Positions 1-6,290 are shown, numbered from the stretch's first letter. The stretch: 45,156 nt of DNA from Thermodesulfobacteriota bacterium (GCA_028278625.1 JANQDY010000218.1:1-45156), one strand, 5' to 3'. Notes: generated by a model from the letters alone, not told the origin. Numbers and translations are program-made.

Positions 1-90
1 GATTTGCTTTATCAGCGCTCTGACATTTTTTGCAAATCTGGCCGTTCTATCTTCTAGATCATAACGTTTTGAATTTGCGGTTTTTGTCAT
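1..90 (-). CDS. Four-helix-bundle (23S rRNA IVS-type) protein, N-terminal 30 codons, cut by window edge
   Basis: The minus strand from 90 to the left edge is open and starts with ATG. The peptide begins MTKTANSKRYDLEDRTARFA and continues with an amphipathic helix, as at the start of the four-helix-bundle proteins related to the 23S rRNA intervening-sequence protein. The function of that family is unknown. A second copy of this start lies at 6741-6899, where one A is missing from an A-run, so this copy (A6) keeps the frame the other has lost. The rest of the gene lies outside the window. Identification rests on the N-terminus here plus the downstream residues seen in the second copy (IANIEDGKQVVRSSGSVGAN), which fit the family well. 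Confidence 0.6.
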   Translation of the reverse strand, partial: MTKTANSKRYDLEDRTARFAKNVRALIKQI

Positions 91-131
91 TGGCGCTTAG
101 TTCGTATTTCGATTTTCGGGCTTCGAATTTT
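1..131. repeat. Direct repeat, copy 1 (second copy 6811-6945)
   Basis: This stretch is almost identical to 6811-6945. It covers the first 30 codons of a four-helix-bundle gene plus about 40 bp upstream. The copies differ by one base in a T-run (6 versus 5), a few substitutions and then diverge. It marks a segmental duplication or recombination footprint. Confidence 0.85.
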
Positions 132-164
132 TGTGGGTGATGCCTTTTGCTGATTGTTCATCGT

Positions 165-249
165 CGCTACGGATAGGATTTCCGCTATTCTTTCTGCGGT
201 TTCATCGTCCAGGTGGAGGCGGACGGATAATAGTAATAATTGGTCTTCG
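165..249 (-). repeat. Element A, copy 1 (divergent)
   Basis: On the minus strand it encodes PPEDQLLLLSVRLHLDDETA followed by ERIAEIL, the same N-terminal fragment found in seven more copies to the right. There is no full-length gene behind it. The reading frame runs on into unrelated repeat sequence. Confidence 0.7.
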
Positions 250-372
250 GGGGGAAGACTACAGTCTTGGGTTTTGGGTTGGATGATTCATGGTTCCGGA
301 TTCATGATTCAAGATTTGGAATGTGGGATTTGATTGGAAACGGTCAGGTTTTACTGCTCGCATTCAAAACGG
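250..372. repeat. Direct repeat (second copy 6059-6175) of GATTCATGATTCAAG type
   Basis: Short degenerate units of the type GATTCATGATTCAAG followed by a run shared almost exactly with 6059-6175. The shared run includes the last codons of the DUF2283 gene that ends at 344. In the second copy only these last codons (LNVSSKT then stop) remain. Confidence 0.8.
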
Positions 373-589
373 TGATTCCCACAACTTCATCATTATCTGT
401 GCGGATGAGAACATCATCATCAATTTCGATAGTCTTTTTTGCTCTCTGGGGCTTGCGAAAACTCAGGTAAAGAACATCTGCCTCCCTGTCATAGTCAGAC
501 CAAACCTGCGCCACACGAAGTCTGGCCAGCCTCGATGAAAGATCCAAATAAGAATTGATGAGGTCCTTGTTCAAATTTAACTTTTCCAT
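344..589 (-). CDS. DUF2283 domain protein, likely antitoxin of a small pair
   Basis: 81 residues. The core DYDREADVLYLSF, a charged stretch, then a hydrophobic strand containing VVGITVLNAS matches the DUF2283 pattern (Y-D-x-E-x-D-x-L-Y-I, later V-G-I-E-x-L-x-A). DUF2283 proteins are small and are commonly encoded next to DUF4258 or RelE-like toxins, where they are presumed antitoxins. The gene overlaps the end of the upstream putative nuclease by 13 bp, so the two are translationally coupled. A second DUF2283 gene with a better family match follows at 1356. Antitoxin function is inferred from context only. Confidence 0.7.
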   Translation of the reverse strand: MEKLNLNKDLINSYLDLSSRLARLRVAQVWSDYDREADVLYLSFRKPQRAKKTIEIDDDVLIRTDNDEVVGITVLNASSKT

Positions 590-891
590 AACACGCCTCC
601 TTTTGGCTTCTCATGCAAAAAATACGCCGTTATGATAAAGCCATCCTCATTGGAAACCTCCCGATAAATGACTACCAGCCATTTTCCTTTTCCCGTGTTC
701 CTGGTCGCTTTGAGACTCCCCTTATTGCCTCTGAATACAAATTCCGGATGTTCAATTGTTTCAAGAACTTCAAAATAATAGCTTGCTAAATCATCATGGT
801 TCTCAATAATATGAAACCATCTTTCATACGTCAAGCGTATTGGCACGCCATTAACCGAATACGCTACCTCCCTACCGCTTTCTCTTGCCAA
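577..891 (-). CDS. Putative BECR-fold (RelE/Barnase-like) RNase toxin
   Basis: About 104 residues, rich in beta strands: a helix with WFHIIENHDDL, then ETIEHPEFVFRGN, LKATRNTGKGKWLVVIYREV and DGFIITAYFL. This layout (an H-I-x-x-x-H helix, a P-x-x-V strand, a central L-V-V-V-Y-R-E strand and a final G-F-I-I-T-A-Y strand) resembles the phage-type Barnase-EndoU-ColicinE5-RelE nuclease families. The frame is open to a TTG at 903. I chose the TTG at 891 because GGAGG precedes it by about five bases. It overlaps the downstream DUF2283 gene, as in a toxin-antitoxin pair. The family assignment comes from pattern only; RNase activity is inference. Confidence 0.55.
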   Translation of the reverse strand: MARESGREVAYSVNGVPIRLTYERWFHIIENHDDLASYYFEVLETIEHPEFVFRGNKGSLKATRNTGKGKWLVVIYREVSNEDGFIITAYFLHEKPKGGVLWKS

Positions 892-944
892 ATTGTCCTC
901 CAACCTTAAAACGGTTCAAAGTAGTTGGATTTAATCCGGTTCTG

Positions 945-1005
945 GGTTTTGGTTAGATGGCTCATGGGAATGGCTGATGGCTGATGGCTGATGGCTCATA
1001 GGAAC
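945..1005. repeat. Repeat family B (ATGGCTGATGGCTCATGG type)
   Basis: Tandem degenerate nonamers ATGGCTGATGGCTCATGG. In the reverse frame they read as S-H-E-P-S-A-I, which creates spurious open frames throughout the window. Confidence 0.8.
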
Positions 1006-1149
1006 TTCAGAGCTTTGGGTGCCGGATAAAATATTGTCGAAGCGTTTGGCGCTATCTTCGTCGAAGTGGAGACGAGCGGATAATAGTAATAGCTGGTCTT
1101 CAGGTTTCATCTCGGTTAAGGGGTTGTGGGTTTTCGGATGCATAGTCAA
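1003..1149 (-). repeat. Element A, copy 2
   Basis: The minus strand encodes HNPLTEMKPEDQLLLLSARL then HFDEDSAKRFDNILSGTQ, after which the frame runs into family B repeat. This is the best-preserved version and is nearly identical to copies at 2487, 4085 and 5016. The residues look like the N-terminus of the PF14907-type nucleotidyltransferase family, with the catalytic part absent. Confidence 0.75.
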
Positions 1150-1355
1150 TTATGTAGGAGATGCTAAACTCGAAATTCGAATATCGAAATACGAAACCCT
1201 GTAGTGGCCGTGGTCGAGGACCTTGCGGATGCGGGATGGCTCGCTCAGTATATGTGAGCCGGAAAATGATTCCGGACTCCGCCTTCGGTGGGGTTCCAGA
1301 TTCAGGGTTCCGGATTCGAGGTTCTGTTTACTTGGGGGTATCTTCGGCATTAGGG
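1150..1355. other. Gene-free stretch of short degenerate repeats
   Basis: Holds TTCGAATATCGAAATACG-type and GGGTTCCAGATTCAGGGTTCC-type units. The frames crossing it are low-complexity and carry no recognisable domain. I see no gene, promoter or terminator. Confidence 0.6.
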
Positions 1356-1613
1356 CTAAATGCGCAAAGAGCTATCGCTTCCTTTTCTTTTGACCATCGC
1401 CATCAAATCGACTATCTCTACGTCAAGCTCGTATTTTAGAAAACTGTCAAGGGGTATTTTTTTGGAAGCATCAATAAGTTCAATTCCTACAATCGTCCCA
1501 TTCGAAGAAACATCAATGTTCATCCCCTCTTCAATCTCAACGACGGCATCAAGTTTCTCAGTTGAAATTTCAATATAAAGTGCGTCCACTTCCTTATCAT
1601 AACTTACCTTCAT
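1356..1613 (-). CDS. DUF2283 domain protein, likely antitoxin
   Basis: 85 residues beginning MKVSYDKEVDALYIEIS, a textbook DUF2283 start, followed by an acidic strand (VVEIEEGMNIDVSSNG) and TIVGIELIDASKKI. I chose the ATG at 1613 because AAGGAGA lies seven bases upstream; the longer frame to 1643 would add ten residues read from the upstream gene. The upstream gene is a broken DUF4258, the usual partner of DUF2283. If DUF2283 is the antitoxin, this is an antitoxin that has outlived its toxin. Function is inferred from the pairing. Confidence 0.8.
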   Translation of the reverse strand: MKVSYDKEVDALYIEISTEKLDAVVEIEEGMNIDVSSNGTIVGIELIDASKKIPLDSFLKYELDVEIVDLMAMVKRKGSDSSLRI

Positions 1614-1859
1614 TGTTCCTTCTCCTTTTGAAGGGATAAGCACTTATGATCACTAGCGTTTTTTCGTTTGTCACCGTTATCACCTTTGTGGACAATTGAA
1701 TTTCGTCTGGGGTTTGCCAACGAAAACTATCTTACCGCCCATTGAATTCGGAGTCTCCCCATTATTTAAGATATTTGGAACATCGTCTTTTGAAATTCCA
1801 TACAGCTTCATGCGCCGTCTCGCATGTCTCGAGAAATAGATTTCCGTAAATTCAATCAT
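1597..1859 (-). pseudogene. DUF4258 protein (RelE-like toxin partner), frameshifted
   Basis: The ATG at 1859 opens MIEFTEIYFSRHARRRMKLY and continues through a G-I-S-x-x-D-V helix and GGKIVFVGKPQTKFNC, the typical DUF4258 order. The frame then ends at a TGA at 1680-1682. In the next frame the expected C-terminus follows (TKVITVTNEKTLVIISAYPF then KRRRN) and stops at 1597, overlapping the start of the downstream DUF2283 gene as in intact pairs. One base is missing near 1690. The product would be 59 residues and lacks the last beta strands. A sequencing error cannot be excluded. Confidence 0.8.
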
Positions 1860-1917
1860 CGCTAATTAAGGGAACATGGAACATCGAACTTCAACATCGA
1901 AGATTCGGTGGAATGCT

Positions 1918-2088
1918 CTATAAGTTTGTCGGCATGCCCTCCCTCTCCTTGCTAGAACATTCCGGCATGCTATAAATGGACTTGTAGGGTTCCATCTCAA
2001 GGTCTTTCTCACTGAGTTCGCGGAAGCCCTCTCTTTTGAGCATTTCGATAACTTTCTCTTCCTGAGATTTTCTTATTTTTTCAGCCAT
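1918..2088 (-). CDS. Small charged protein, possible antitoxin of the TumE-like gene
   Basis: 56 residues, MAEKIRKSQEEKVIEMLKRE followed by GFRELSEKDLEMEPYKSIYSMPECSS. The first half is a charged amphipathic helix, which suits a small antitoxin or DNA-binding partner. It starts 16 bp inside the end of the upstream TumE/DUF7718-like gene, so translation is coupled. I do not recognise the family. It is too short for certainty, but the gene pair arrangement and good codon structure support it. Confidence 0.5.
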   Translation of the reverse strand: MAEKIRKSQEEKVIEMLKREGFRELSEKDLEMEPYKSIYSMPECSSKEREGMPTNL

Positions 2089-2390
2089 TTTTTTAGCCTC
2101 TCGACGTACAGTTCGTAATTATCCTTGATATCTTTGACTGCCATGTCCAACCCCTGTTGGTTATCAAGAGATTCGAACCATATTTTTCTCACCACCATTC
2201 CTTTTTCATCCAAATTGTCTTTATGTGGGCATCCATGCGCATTATCAAATCGCACTACTTCATAATACCTTTTTCCCACGCTCAGGACAAGTTTTACAAC
2301 GTAGCTGATAACCAAACCATTCAAGGTCTCAAAATAGAGATGAATTTCAATCCCTTTAGCCAATTCTATCGTGTAGTATTTCTTCGGCAT
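2073..2390 (-). CDS. TumE/DUF6516- or DUF7718-like toxin-type protein
   Basis: 105 residues. Strands IELAKGIEIHLYFETL and GLVISYVVKLVLSV are followed by RYYEVVRFDNAHGCPHKDNL and KIWFES. A central R-x-D-N-A-H-G-x-P-H-x-H/K-D segment is typical of small toxin-like proteins of the TumE (DUF6516) and DUF7718 groups. The C-terminal helix is lysine rich. It is followed, with overlap, by a 56-residue charged protein that could be the antitoxin. The pairing agrees with its position in an island of toxin-antitoxin genes; toxicity itself is inference. Confidence 0.55.
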   Translation of the reverse strand: MPKKYYTIELAKGIEIHLYFETLNGLVISYVVKLVLSVGKRYYEVVRFDNAHGCPHKDNLDEKGMVVRKIWFESLDNQQGLDMAVKDIKDNYELYVERLKKWLKK

Positions 2391-2399
2391 ATGCTATTT

Positions 2400-2486
2400 C
2401 GCATCGTAAAGGGGTTCCAGATTCATAATTTGGGATTCCGCCTTCGACGCAGGTTATGGCAATGGCTCATGGCTCATAGGAATTTC
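2400..2486. repeat. Short repeats of GATTCATAATTTGGGATTCC and family B type
   Basis: The segment contains GGTTCCAGATTCATAATTTG-like units followed by ATGGCTCATGGCTCATAGG. It lies between the TumE-like gene and element A copy 3. Confidence 0.6.
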
Positions 2487-2610
2487 AGATGACGGGGTGC
2501 CGGATAAGATATTCTCGTAACGTTTGGCGCTATCGTCGTCGAAATGGAGGCGGCGGACAGAAGTAATAGCTGGTCTTCGGATTTCATCTCGGTTAAGGGG
2601 TTATGGGCTA
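2487..2610 (-). repeat. Element A, copy 3
   Basis: Minus-strand frame HNPLTEMKSEDQLLLLSA, then a frameshift relative to copy 2. The DNA stays close to copies 2, 5 and 6 across about 110 bp. It separates vapC from the TumE-like pair. Confidence 0.75.
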
Positions 2611-2669
2611 TGGACGCTTTTTGGGTTCTTAGCTTAACGATAATTCTATCTTTAATTCTCTGCAAGGGA

Positions 2670-3080
2670 TCACGCCTCTGATACCCAGTTTTCACACCGG
2701 AGGTTTGGGATTCGGGAGAATTCGGTGATGTTATTTGTGACAATCGTTAGATTCAGACTCAAGGCATGAGCGGCTATCAGCGTATCAAGTGGGCCGATTG
2801 ATTTTCCTTTGGACTCCAGGAAGACCCTTATTTTCCCGTATTGACCCATCAATTTCTCGCCGTAAAAGGGAAGAACGGTCAGCGGCAGCAGGAATTCATC
2901 CAGAGCCTTTTGATTTCTGGTTCTTTGGGTACTTTTTTGGACACCATACTGAAGTTCCGCCTGTGTTATTGAAGAGAGCCCGAACTCATGAACGGGATAT
3001 TGTTCAAATTTCTGCAATACCTTCTTCGGCTTTTCATTGATGATGTAAATGCAAATATTCGTGTCCAGGAGAAATTTCAT
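2670..3080 (-). CDS. vapC: VapC-type PIN-domain ribonuclease toxin
   Basis: 136 residues with the PIN order MKFLLDTNICIYII (first Asp), a helix with SSITQAELQYGV (conserved Glu), and IGPLDTLIAAHAL (third acidic residue) followed by TIVTNNITEFSRIPNL, the final N/D-x-x-x-F element. These residues bind Mg2+ in VapC toxins, which cut tRNA or rRNA. The ATG overlaps the stop of vapB by one base (TAATG), the standard coupling. Length and all acidic positions are intact, so this is one of the few modules in the island that looks fully functional. Confidence 0.95.
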   Translation of the reverse strand: MKFLLDTNICIYIINEKPKKVLQKFEQYPVHEFGLSSITQAELQYGVQKSTQRTRNQKALDEFLLPLTVLPFYGEKLMGQYGKIRVFLESKGKSIGPLDTLIAAHALSLNLTIVTNNITEFSRIPNLRCENWVSEA

Positions 3081-3313
3081 TATAACAGGGGCTCTCGCTT
3101 CTGATCCTGTCCCGGTTGGTTTCGCTCGATCTTGAAATCCCCGGCAAAATGGTCCAGACTGTCAAAAAGAGGTTTCCATGAGTTTTCTTTGGGCAACAAA
3201 ACAATTGCTTCGCCCTGTTTTTTGATATAGACCTCACTCCCGGCCATTCTGAATTCCTTCGGCAATCTGACGGCCTGGCTTTGCCCATTCTTGAACAGTT
3301 TCGCGGTTTTCAT
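3080..3313 (-). CDS. vapB: VapB-type antitoxin (AbrB/SpoVT swapped-hairpin)
   Basis: 77 residues starting MKTAKLFKNGQSQAVRLPKE, the AbrB-type N-terminus of VapB antitoxins, followed by F-R-M-x-G-S-E-V-Y-I and a C-terminal tail that would wrap around the VapC toxin. It probably binds the promoter upstream of 3313. It lies immediately upstream of vapC with a one-base overlap. Confidence 0.95.
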   Translation of the reverse strand: MKTAKLFKNGQSQAVRLPKEFRMAGSEVYIKKQGEAIVLLPKENSWKPLFDSLDHFAGDFKIERNQPGQDQKREPLL

Positions 3314-3384
3314 TCTTATCCCCCCGCTTAAGTATATACTAAAAATATAGACCTTGTGTAGTGCTTGTCAAGAGAAAAGAATAT

Positions 3385-3430
3385 TATGTGTGGTCTTCGG
3401 GTTTCATCTCGGTTAAGGGGTTATGGTCAT
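3385..3430 (-). repeat. Element A, copy 4 (short fragment)
   Basis: Only the HNPLTEMKPEDH part of element A is present. It lies between vapB and the broken hicA. Confidence 0.6.
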
Positions 3431-3465
3431 AGGTTATGGGTCATTGGTGCTGGATTGTCGATAAA

Positions 3466-3708
3466 TCATAAGCGGTCAATGAGTTTTACTTTAGGTATTT
3501 GATTCCACACTGAAACCTTTTTACGAATGTCGTTGAGTGTCCCTTTTGCCATAGGGTCATGGTTCGGAATAGTTATTTTGTGAACGCCGGCATCAGTTGA
3601 TTTCTCAAGTCTAATATGGCTTCCGCGCTGGCGGACGACTCGATAGCCTATGTCGGTCAGAAATGAAATCAGCTTTTACCCTGATATGGCCGGGAGCCTT
3701 TTAGGCAT
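3466..3708 (-). pseudogene. hicA: HicA mRNA interferase toxin with an in-frame stop at codon 11
   Basis: The minus frame from the ATG at 3708 reads MPKRLPAISG, then TAA (3676-3678), then continues in the same frame for 69 codons: KLISFLTDIGYRVVRQRGSH, IRLEKS, KITIPNHDPMAKGTLNDIRK and onward to a TGA at 3466. This is a full-length HicA double-stranded RNA-binding-like fold with its catalytic His (the GSH motif). One change, most simply GAA or AAA to TAA, disrupts it. It overlaps the end of hicB by eight bases. The order hicB-hicA is the reverse of the commoner hicA-hicB order but is known. Confidence 0.85.
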
Positions 3709-3925
3709 GAATTTCGCCCAAATCCATCATCGTCAAAAGTGAAGGTTTGGAAATGAAATCCTTCAGATATTCTTCGTCATCTTCGAAATGAAGTTGAATA
3801 GCCTCTTTCAGGTTATGAACGACTTCATCCAATGTTCTACCCTGGGTGAAAACGTCGAAATCGAGGCACCTGCCACAATAATATTGTCCATCACGGTAGA
3901 TTTCGGACTTAACCAGTTTTTTCAT
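3701..3925 (-). CDS. hicB: HicB-type antitoxin
   Basis: 74 residues. KSEIYRDGQYYCGRCLDFDV, F-T-Q-G-x-T-L-D-E-V-x-x-N-L-K-E-A-I and a short C-terminus match the degenerate RNase H-like fold of HicB antitoxins that neutralise HicA. There is no C-terminal DNA-binding domain, so this is a short HicB. The downstream hicA carries a nonsense codon, leaving the antitoxin without a functional toxin here. Confidence 0.88.
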   Translation of the reverse strand: MKKLVKSEIYRDGQYYCGRCLDFDVFTQGRTLDEVVHNLKEAIQLHFEDDEEYLKDFISKPSLLTMMDLGEIHA

Positions 3926-3944
3926 AACAATCTCTTTTTCCTTG

Positions 3945-4080
3945 GGTTAGATGGCTCATGGGAATGGCTCTTGGCTGATGGCTCGTGGCTCATGGCTGAT
4001 GGTTTTGAAAGGGTGCAGTTGTCAGGGGGCAGGGCGTTAGCTCTTGGCTCATGGCTCTTGGCCGATGGCTCGTGGCAACT
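3945..4080. repeat. Repeat family B, with GGGTGCAGTTGTCAGG box
   Basis: Many ATGGCTGATGGCTC-type units and one copy of the box GAAAGGGTGCAGTTGTCAGG followed by GGGCAGG. This is the first place in the window where the two parts of family B occur together. Confidence 0.8.
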
Positions 4081-4084
4081 TCAG

Positions 4085-4195
4085 GGCTTTGGGTGCCGGT
4101 TAAGATATTGTCGAAACGTTTGGCGCTATCTTCGTCGAAGTGGAGACGAGCAGATAATAGTAATAGGTGGTCTTCGGGGGAAAGGGGAGAACAGC
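4085..4195 (-). repeat. Element A, copy 5
   Basis: The minus strand encodes PLSPEDHLLLLSARLHFDED then SAKRFDNILTGTQSPEV. It separates the hicAB module from the HepT/MntA module. Confidence 0.75.
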
Positions 4196-4250
4196 AGTTT
4201 TGAATTTTGAGTTTTGGGGTTTGGGTTGGATGATTCACGATGCGGCGCCC

Positions 4251-4622
4251 TTACGACAATTCTCTAACCATTTTTTTTATGGTTTCACAAAGTTCAGGGA
4301 TATGATTCTTACAAACGTCGTATATCACTTCGGCATCCGTTTCAAAATAATGGTGGCTTATAATATCGCGCATGCCTTTGGCCTTTTTCCAGTCAACCTG
4401 AGGAAACTGCCGCAACAGCGATTTGTTTGTGGTTTTGTCAAGGTTTTTCAACGCTTCACCAATTGCAATCAGCAACATGCATATACTGTCAAGTTTCTCC
4501 ATGCCGGCCGACGAACCTGTAAAATCGCTCACTGTTTTTACAGGCTCAAAACGCTCCATTATTGTTTCTGCCGCCTTGTAAATCTGCCGCAGTATTTCTA
4601 TTGCGAGCTCTCTTTCATACAT
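4251..4622 (-). CDS. hepT: HepT-type HEPN RNase toxin
   Basis: 123 residues, all helical. The catalytic HEPN motif R-x4-H-x-Y is present as RDIISHHY in the second half, preceded by GEALKNLDK and W-x-K-A-x-G-M, as in HepT (DUF86). HepT is an endoribonuclease neutralised when MntA adds AMP to the motif tyrosine. The gene starts eight bases inside the end of the MNT gene. All motif residues are intact, so the module could be active. Confidence 0.93.
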   Translation of the reverse strand: MYERELAIEILRQIYKAAETIMERFEPVKTVSDFTGSSAGMEKLDSICMLLIAIGEALKNLDKTTNKSLLRQFPQVDWKKAKGMRDIISHHYFETDAEVIYDVCKNHIPELCETIKKMVRELS

Positions 4623-4905
4623 ATACGGCTTCCTGATCTATCCTTTTCCTCAGGAATCCATTCATTGTGTCCCTGTATCTTACGATATCCACGGGCTTGT
4701 TGAACTTCTCCTCAAGATCTTGCTTGATACCGATAAGGTAAAACAGGTCCGGCTTGCCAAGTTCGACAACAACATCAATGTCGCTCTCCTCAGTCATATC
4801 GTCTCTGGCGGCCGAACCGAAAACACCGAGCCGTATAATTTCGTATCTATCCCTGTTCAAAGCGACAAAGTTTCGCAGAACATGAATTATTTCATCCTTG
4901 TCCAT
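4615..4905 (-). CDS. mntA: MntA-type minimal nucleotidyltransferase antitoxin
   Basis: 96 residues with GVFGSAARDDMTEESDIDVV, the G-S-x10-D-x-D motif of polymerase-beta-like minimal nucleotidyltransferases, and a C-terminal VDIVRYRD strand with the third acidic residue. In characterised HEPN/MNT pairs this protein AMPylates the toxin. It is the first gene of the pair and is intact. Confidence 0.93.
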   Translation of the reverse strand: MDKDEIIHVLRNFVALNRDRYEIIRLGVFGSAARDDMTEESDIDVVVELGKPDLFYLIGIKQDLEEKFNKPVDIVRYRDTMNGFLRKRIDQEAVYV

Positions 4906-4939
4906 ACGTTTCTCCTGTTCGGGGACGTCTACGGCGCAA

Positions 4940-5015
4940 TTTGAGATTCATGATTCGAGATTCCGGATTAGCTGATGGCTCTTGGCTCATGGCTCGTGGC
5001 TGATGGCTCATGGGA
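4940..5015. repeat. GATTCATGATTCGAGATTCC units and family B
   Basis: Two types of degenerate short repeats lie end to end between mntA and element A copy 6. Confidence 0.7.
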
Positions 5016-5122
5016 ACTTGAGCGCTTTGGATGCCGGATAAAAAATTGTCGAAACGTTTGGCGCTATCTTCGTCGAAGTGGAGATGAGCAGATAATAGTA
5101 ATAGCTGGTCTTCGGGTTTCAT
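5016..5122 (-). repeat. Element A, copy 6
   Basis: Encodes MKPEDQLLLLSAHLHFDEDS then AKRFDNFLSGIQSAQV on the minus strand. Confidence 0.75.
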
Positions 5123-5154
5123 GATTTATGATTCGAGATTCGAGATTCCGGGTT

Positions 5155-5215
5155 CAGTGCCGCATAGGATGCTCTTGAACTGCTTGGCGGTTTGGTCGTC
5201 CAGGATATTAAAAAA
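5155..5215 (-). repeat. Element A, copy 7 (internal fragment, divergent)
   Basis: Encodes LDDQTAKQFKSILCGTEPG on the minus strand, the second half of the element. Its sequence is distinct from copies 2-6 but shares D-x-x-x-A-x-x-F-x-x-I-L. Confidence 0.6.
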
Positions 5216-5267
5216 CAGTTTTGATTTATGGGTGGACCGGTGGTTATATCTGCCGCTACTCTTGTGA

Positions 5268-5633
5268 TTATTGAAATTCTTTGATCATTTTTTCTATGAA
5301 GCGTTTTAGAATTGGGATATGGTTCTTGCAGATATCATAGACGATTTCATAGTCCACATTCTCTTAATGATGAGAAACCAAGTCTCGAAACCGTGCAATT
5401 TTATCCCATTCGATCGCAGAATAACGATTGACGAGTGAGGGATTCTTCTTCCTGATTCTTTTTGCCGACTCACCGATGACTTGGAGCCGCATGGAGATCG
5501 CGTCCAGGATTGTGACGCCGTCCGGCGTTGATACGAAATCATCAGCTTGAGCGATCATTGAAAATCGCTCCTGCACAAGAATGATGGATTTCATAACCAA
5601 ATCAAGAAGGTCGGCAATCTCTTCTTCAGACAT
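5268..5633 (-). pseudogene. hepT: HepT-type HEPN toxin with a stop at the motif tyrosine
   Basis: From the ATG at 5633 the frame reads a HepT protein (MSEEEIADLLDLVMKSIILV, then IGESAKRIRKKNPS, then RFRDLVSHH) and meets TAA at 5364-5366. The same frame continues as ENVDYEIVYDICKNHIPILK and ends at 5268, giving the normal length of 121 residues. The stop replaces exactly the Tyr of R-x4-H-x-Y, most simply TAT to TAA. The truncated product keeps Arg and His but lacks the AMPylation target and the last helix. The start overlaps the upstream MNT gene by eight bases. Confidence 0.88.
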
Positions 5634-5916
5634 ATCGGATATCTTTTTTAATCCGTCTTAGAAACCGCTCACTCAGACCTTTTCTCTTTCTTATTATTTC
5701 AACCGGTTTACCCAGCCTTCGTTCTAGGTAAATTTGTAGTCCTGCCAGGGAATCAAAACAAGCCTCTGACAGTTCAACCAGCAAATCGACATCGCTTTCA
5801 TGGTGCTGATTTCCTCTTGCATGGGATCCGAAGAGCCCTATTGAAACAAGGCCAAATTTTTTCTGGAGATTCTTTTTCTCATCTCGCAGAAGCGTTAGGA
5901 TATCGTTATTTTCCAT
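5626..5916 (-). CDS. mntA: MntA-type minimal nucleotidyltransferase antitoxin
   Basis: 96 residues. GLFGSHARGNQHHESDVD is the G-S-x10-D-x-D motif and VEIIRKRKG holds the following strand. It has the same length and layout as the gene at 4615 but a different sequence, so the two modules are paralogues rather than a recent duplication. The partner HEPN gene carries a nonsense codon. Confidence 0.9.
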   Translation of the reverse strand: MENNDILTLLRDEKKNLQKKFGLVSIGLFGSHARGNQHHESDVDLLVELSEACFDSLAGLQIYLERRLGKPVEIIRKRKGLSERFLRRIKKDIRYV

Positions 5917-5974
5917 GTTCGGGAGCGCCTTCAGCGCGATTTTGGATTACCGGGTTCAAAATTCAAGATTTCGG

Positions 5975-6058
5975 ATAGGATGCGCTCGAATCGTATGGCG
6001 GTTTGGTCATCGAAGTGGAGGCGAGCGGACAATAATAATAGCTGGTCTTCGGGAGAAA
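5975..6058 (-). repeat. Element A, copy 8
   Basis: Encodes SPEDQLLLLSARLHFDDQTA then IRFERILSEIL on the minus strand. Confidence 0.7.
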
Positions 6059-6175
6059 GACTACGGTTTTGAGTTTTGGGTTGGGTGATTCATGGTTCCG
6101 CATTCATGATTCAAGATTTGGAATGTGGGATTTGATTGGAAACGGTCAAGTTTTACTACTCACATTCAAATAGGT
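6059..6175. repeat. Direct repeat of 250-372, holding the last codons of a lost DUF2283 gene
   Basis: About 115 bp nearly identical to 250-372. At its right end only LNVSSKT plus stop of a DUF2283 gene remains, compared with LNASSKT in the intact gene at 344. The rest of that gene is missing, so a cassette was deleted here. Confidence 0.8.
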
Positions 6176-6290
6176 GATGGGCAAGAACCAATCACCCATA
6201 ACTCATTACCCTTCCACTGTTATTTGCGCCCTGCGGGATTTCCATTCTTTCCAATCCAGAATTACGGCAGATGCAACATAGTGATCAATT

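Noticed and set aside
931..1149. 72-residue ORF over element A and family B repeat as a gene
   Set aside because: The C-terminal half is pure repeat and the same N-terminal fragment recurs with different tails, so it is treated as a repeat.
4167..4703. 178-codon plus-strand ORF over hepT/mntA
   Set aside because: Antisense to two well-supported genes with intact motifs.
165..6058. Element A copies as integron attC sites
   Set aside because: No GTTRRRY core, no long internal palindrome and no integrase in the window; coding periodicity suggests a gene fragment instead.
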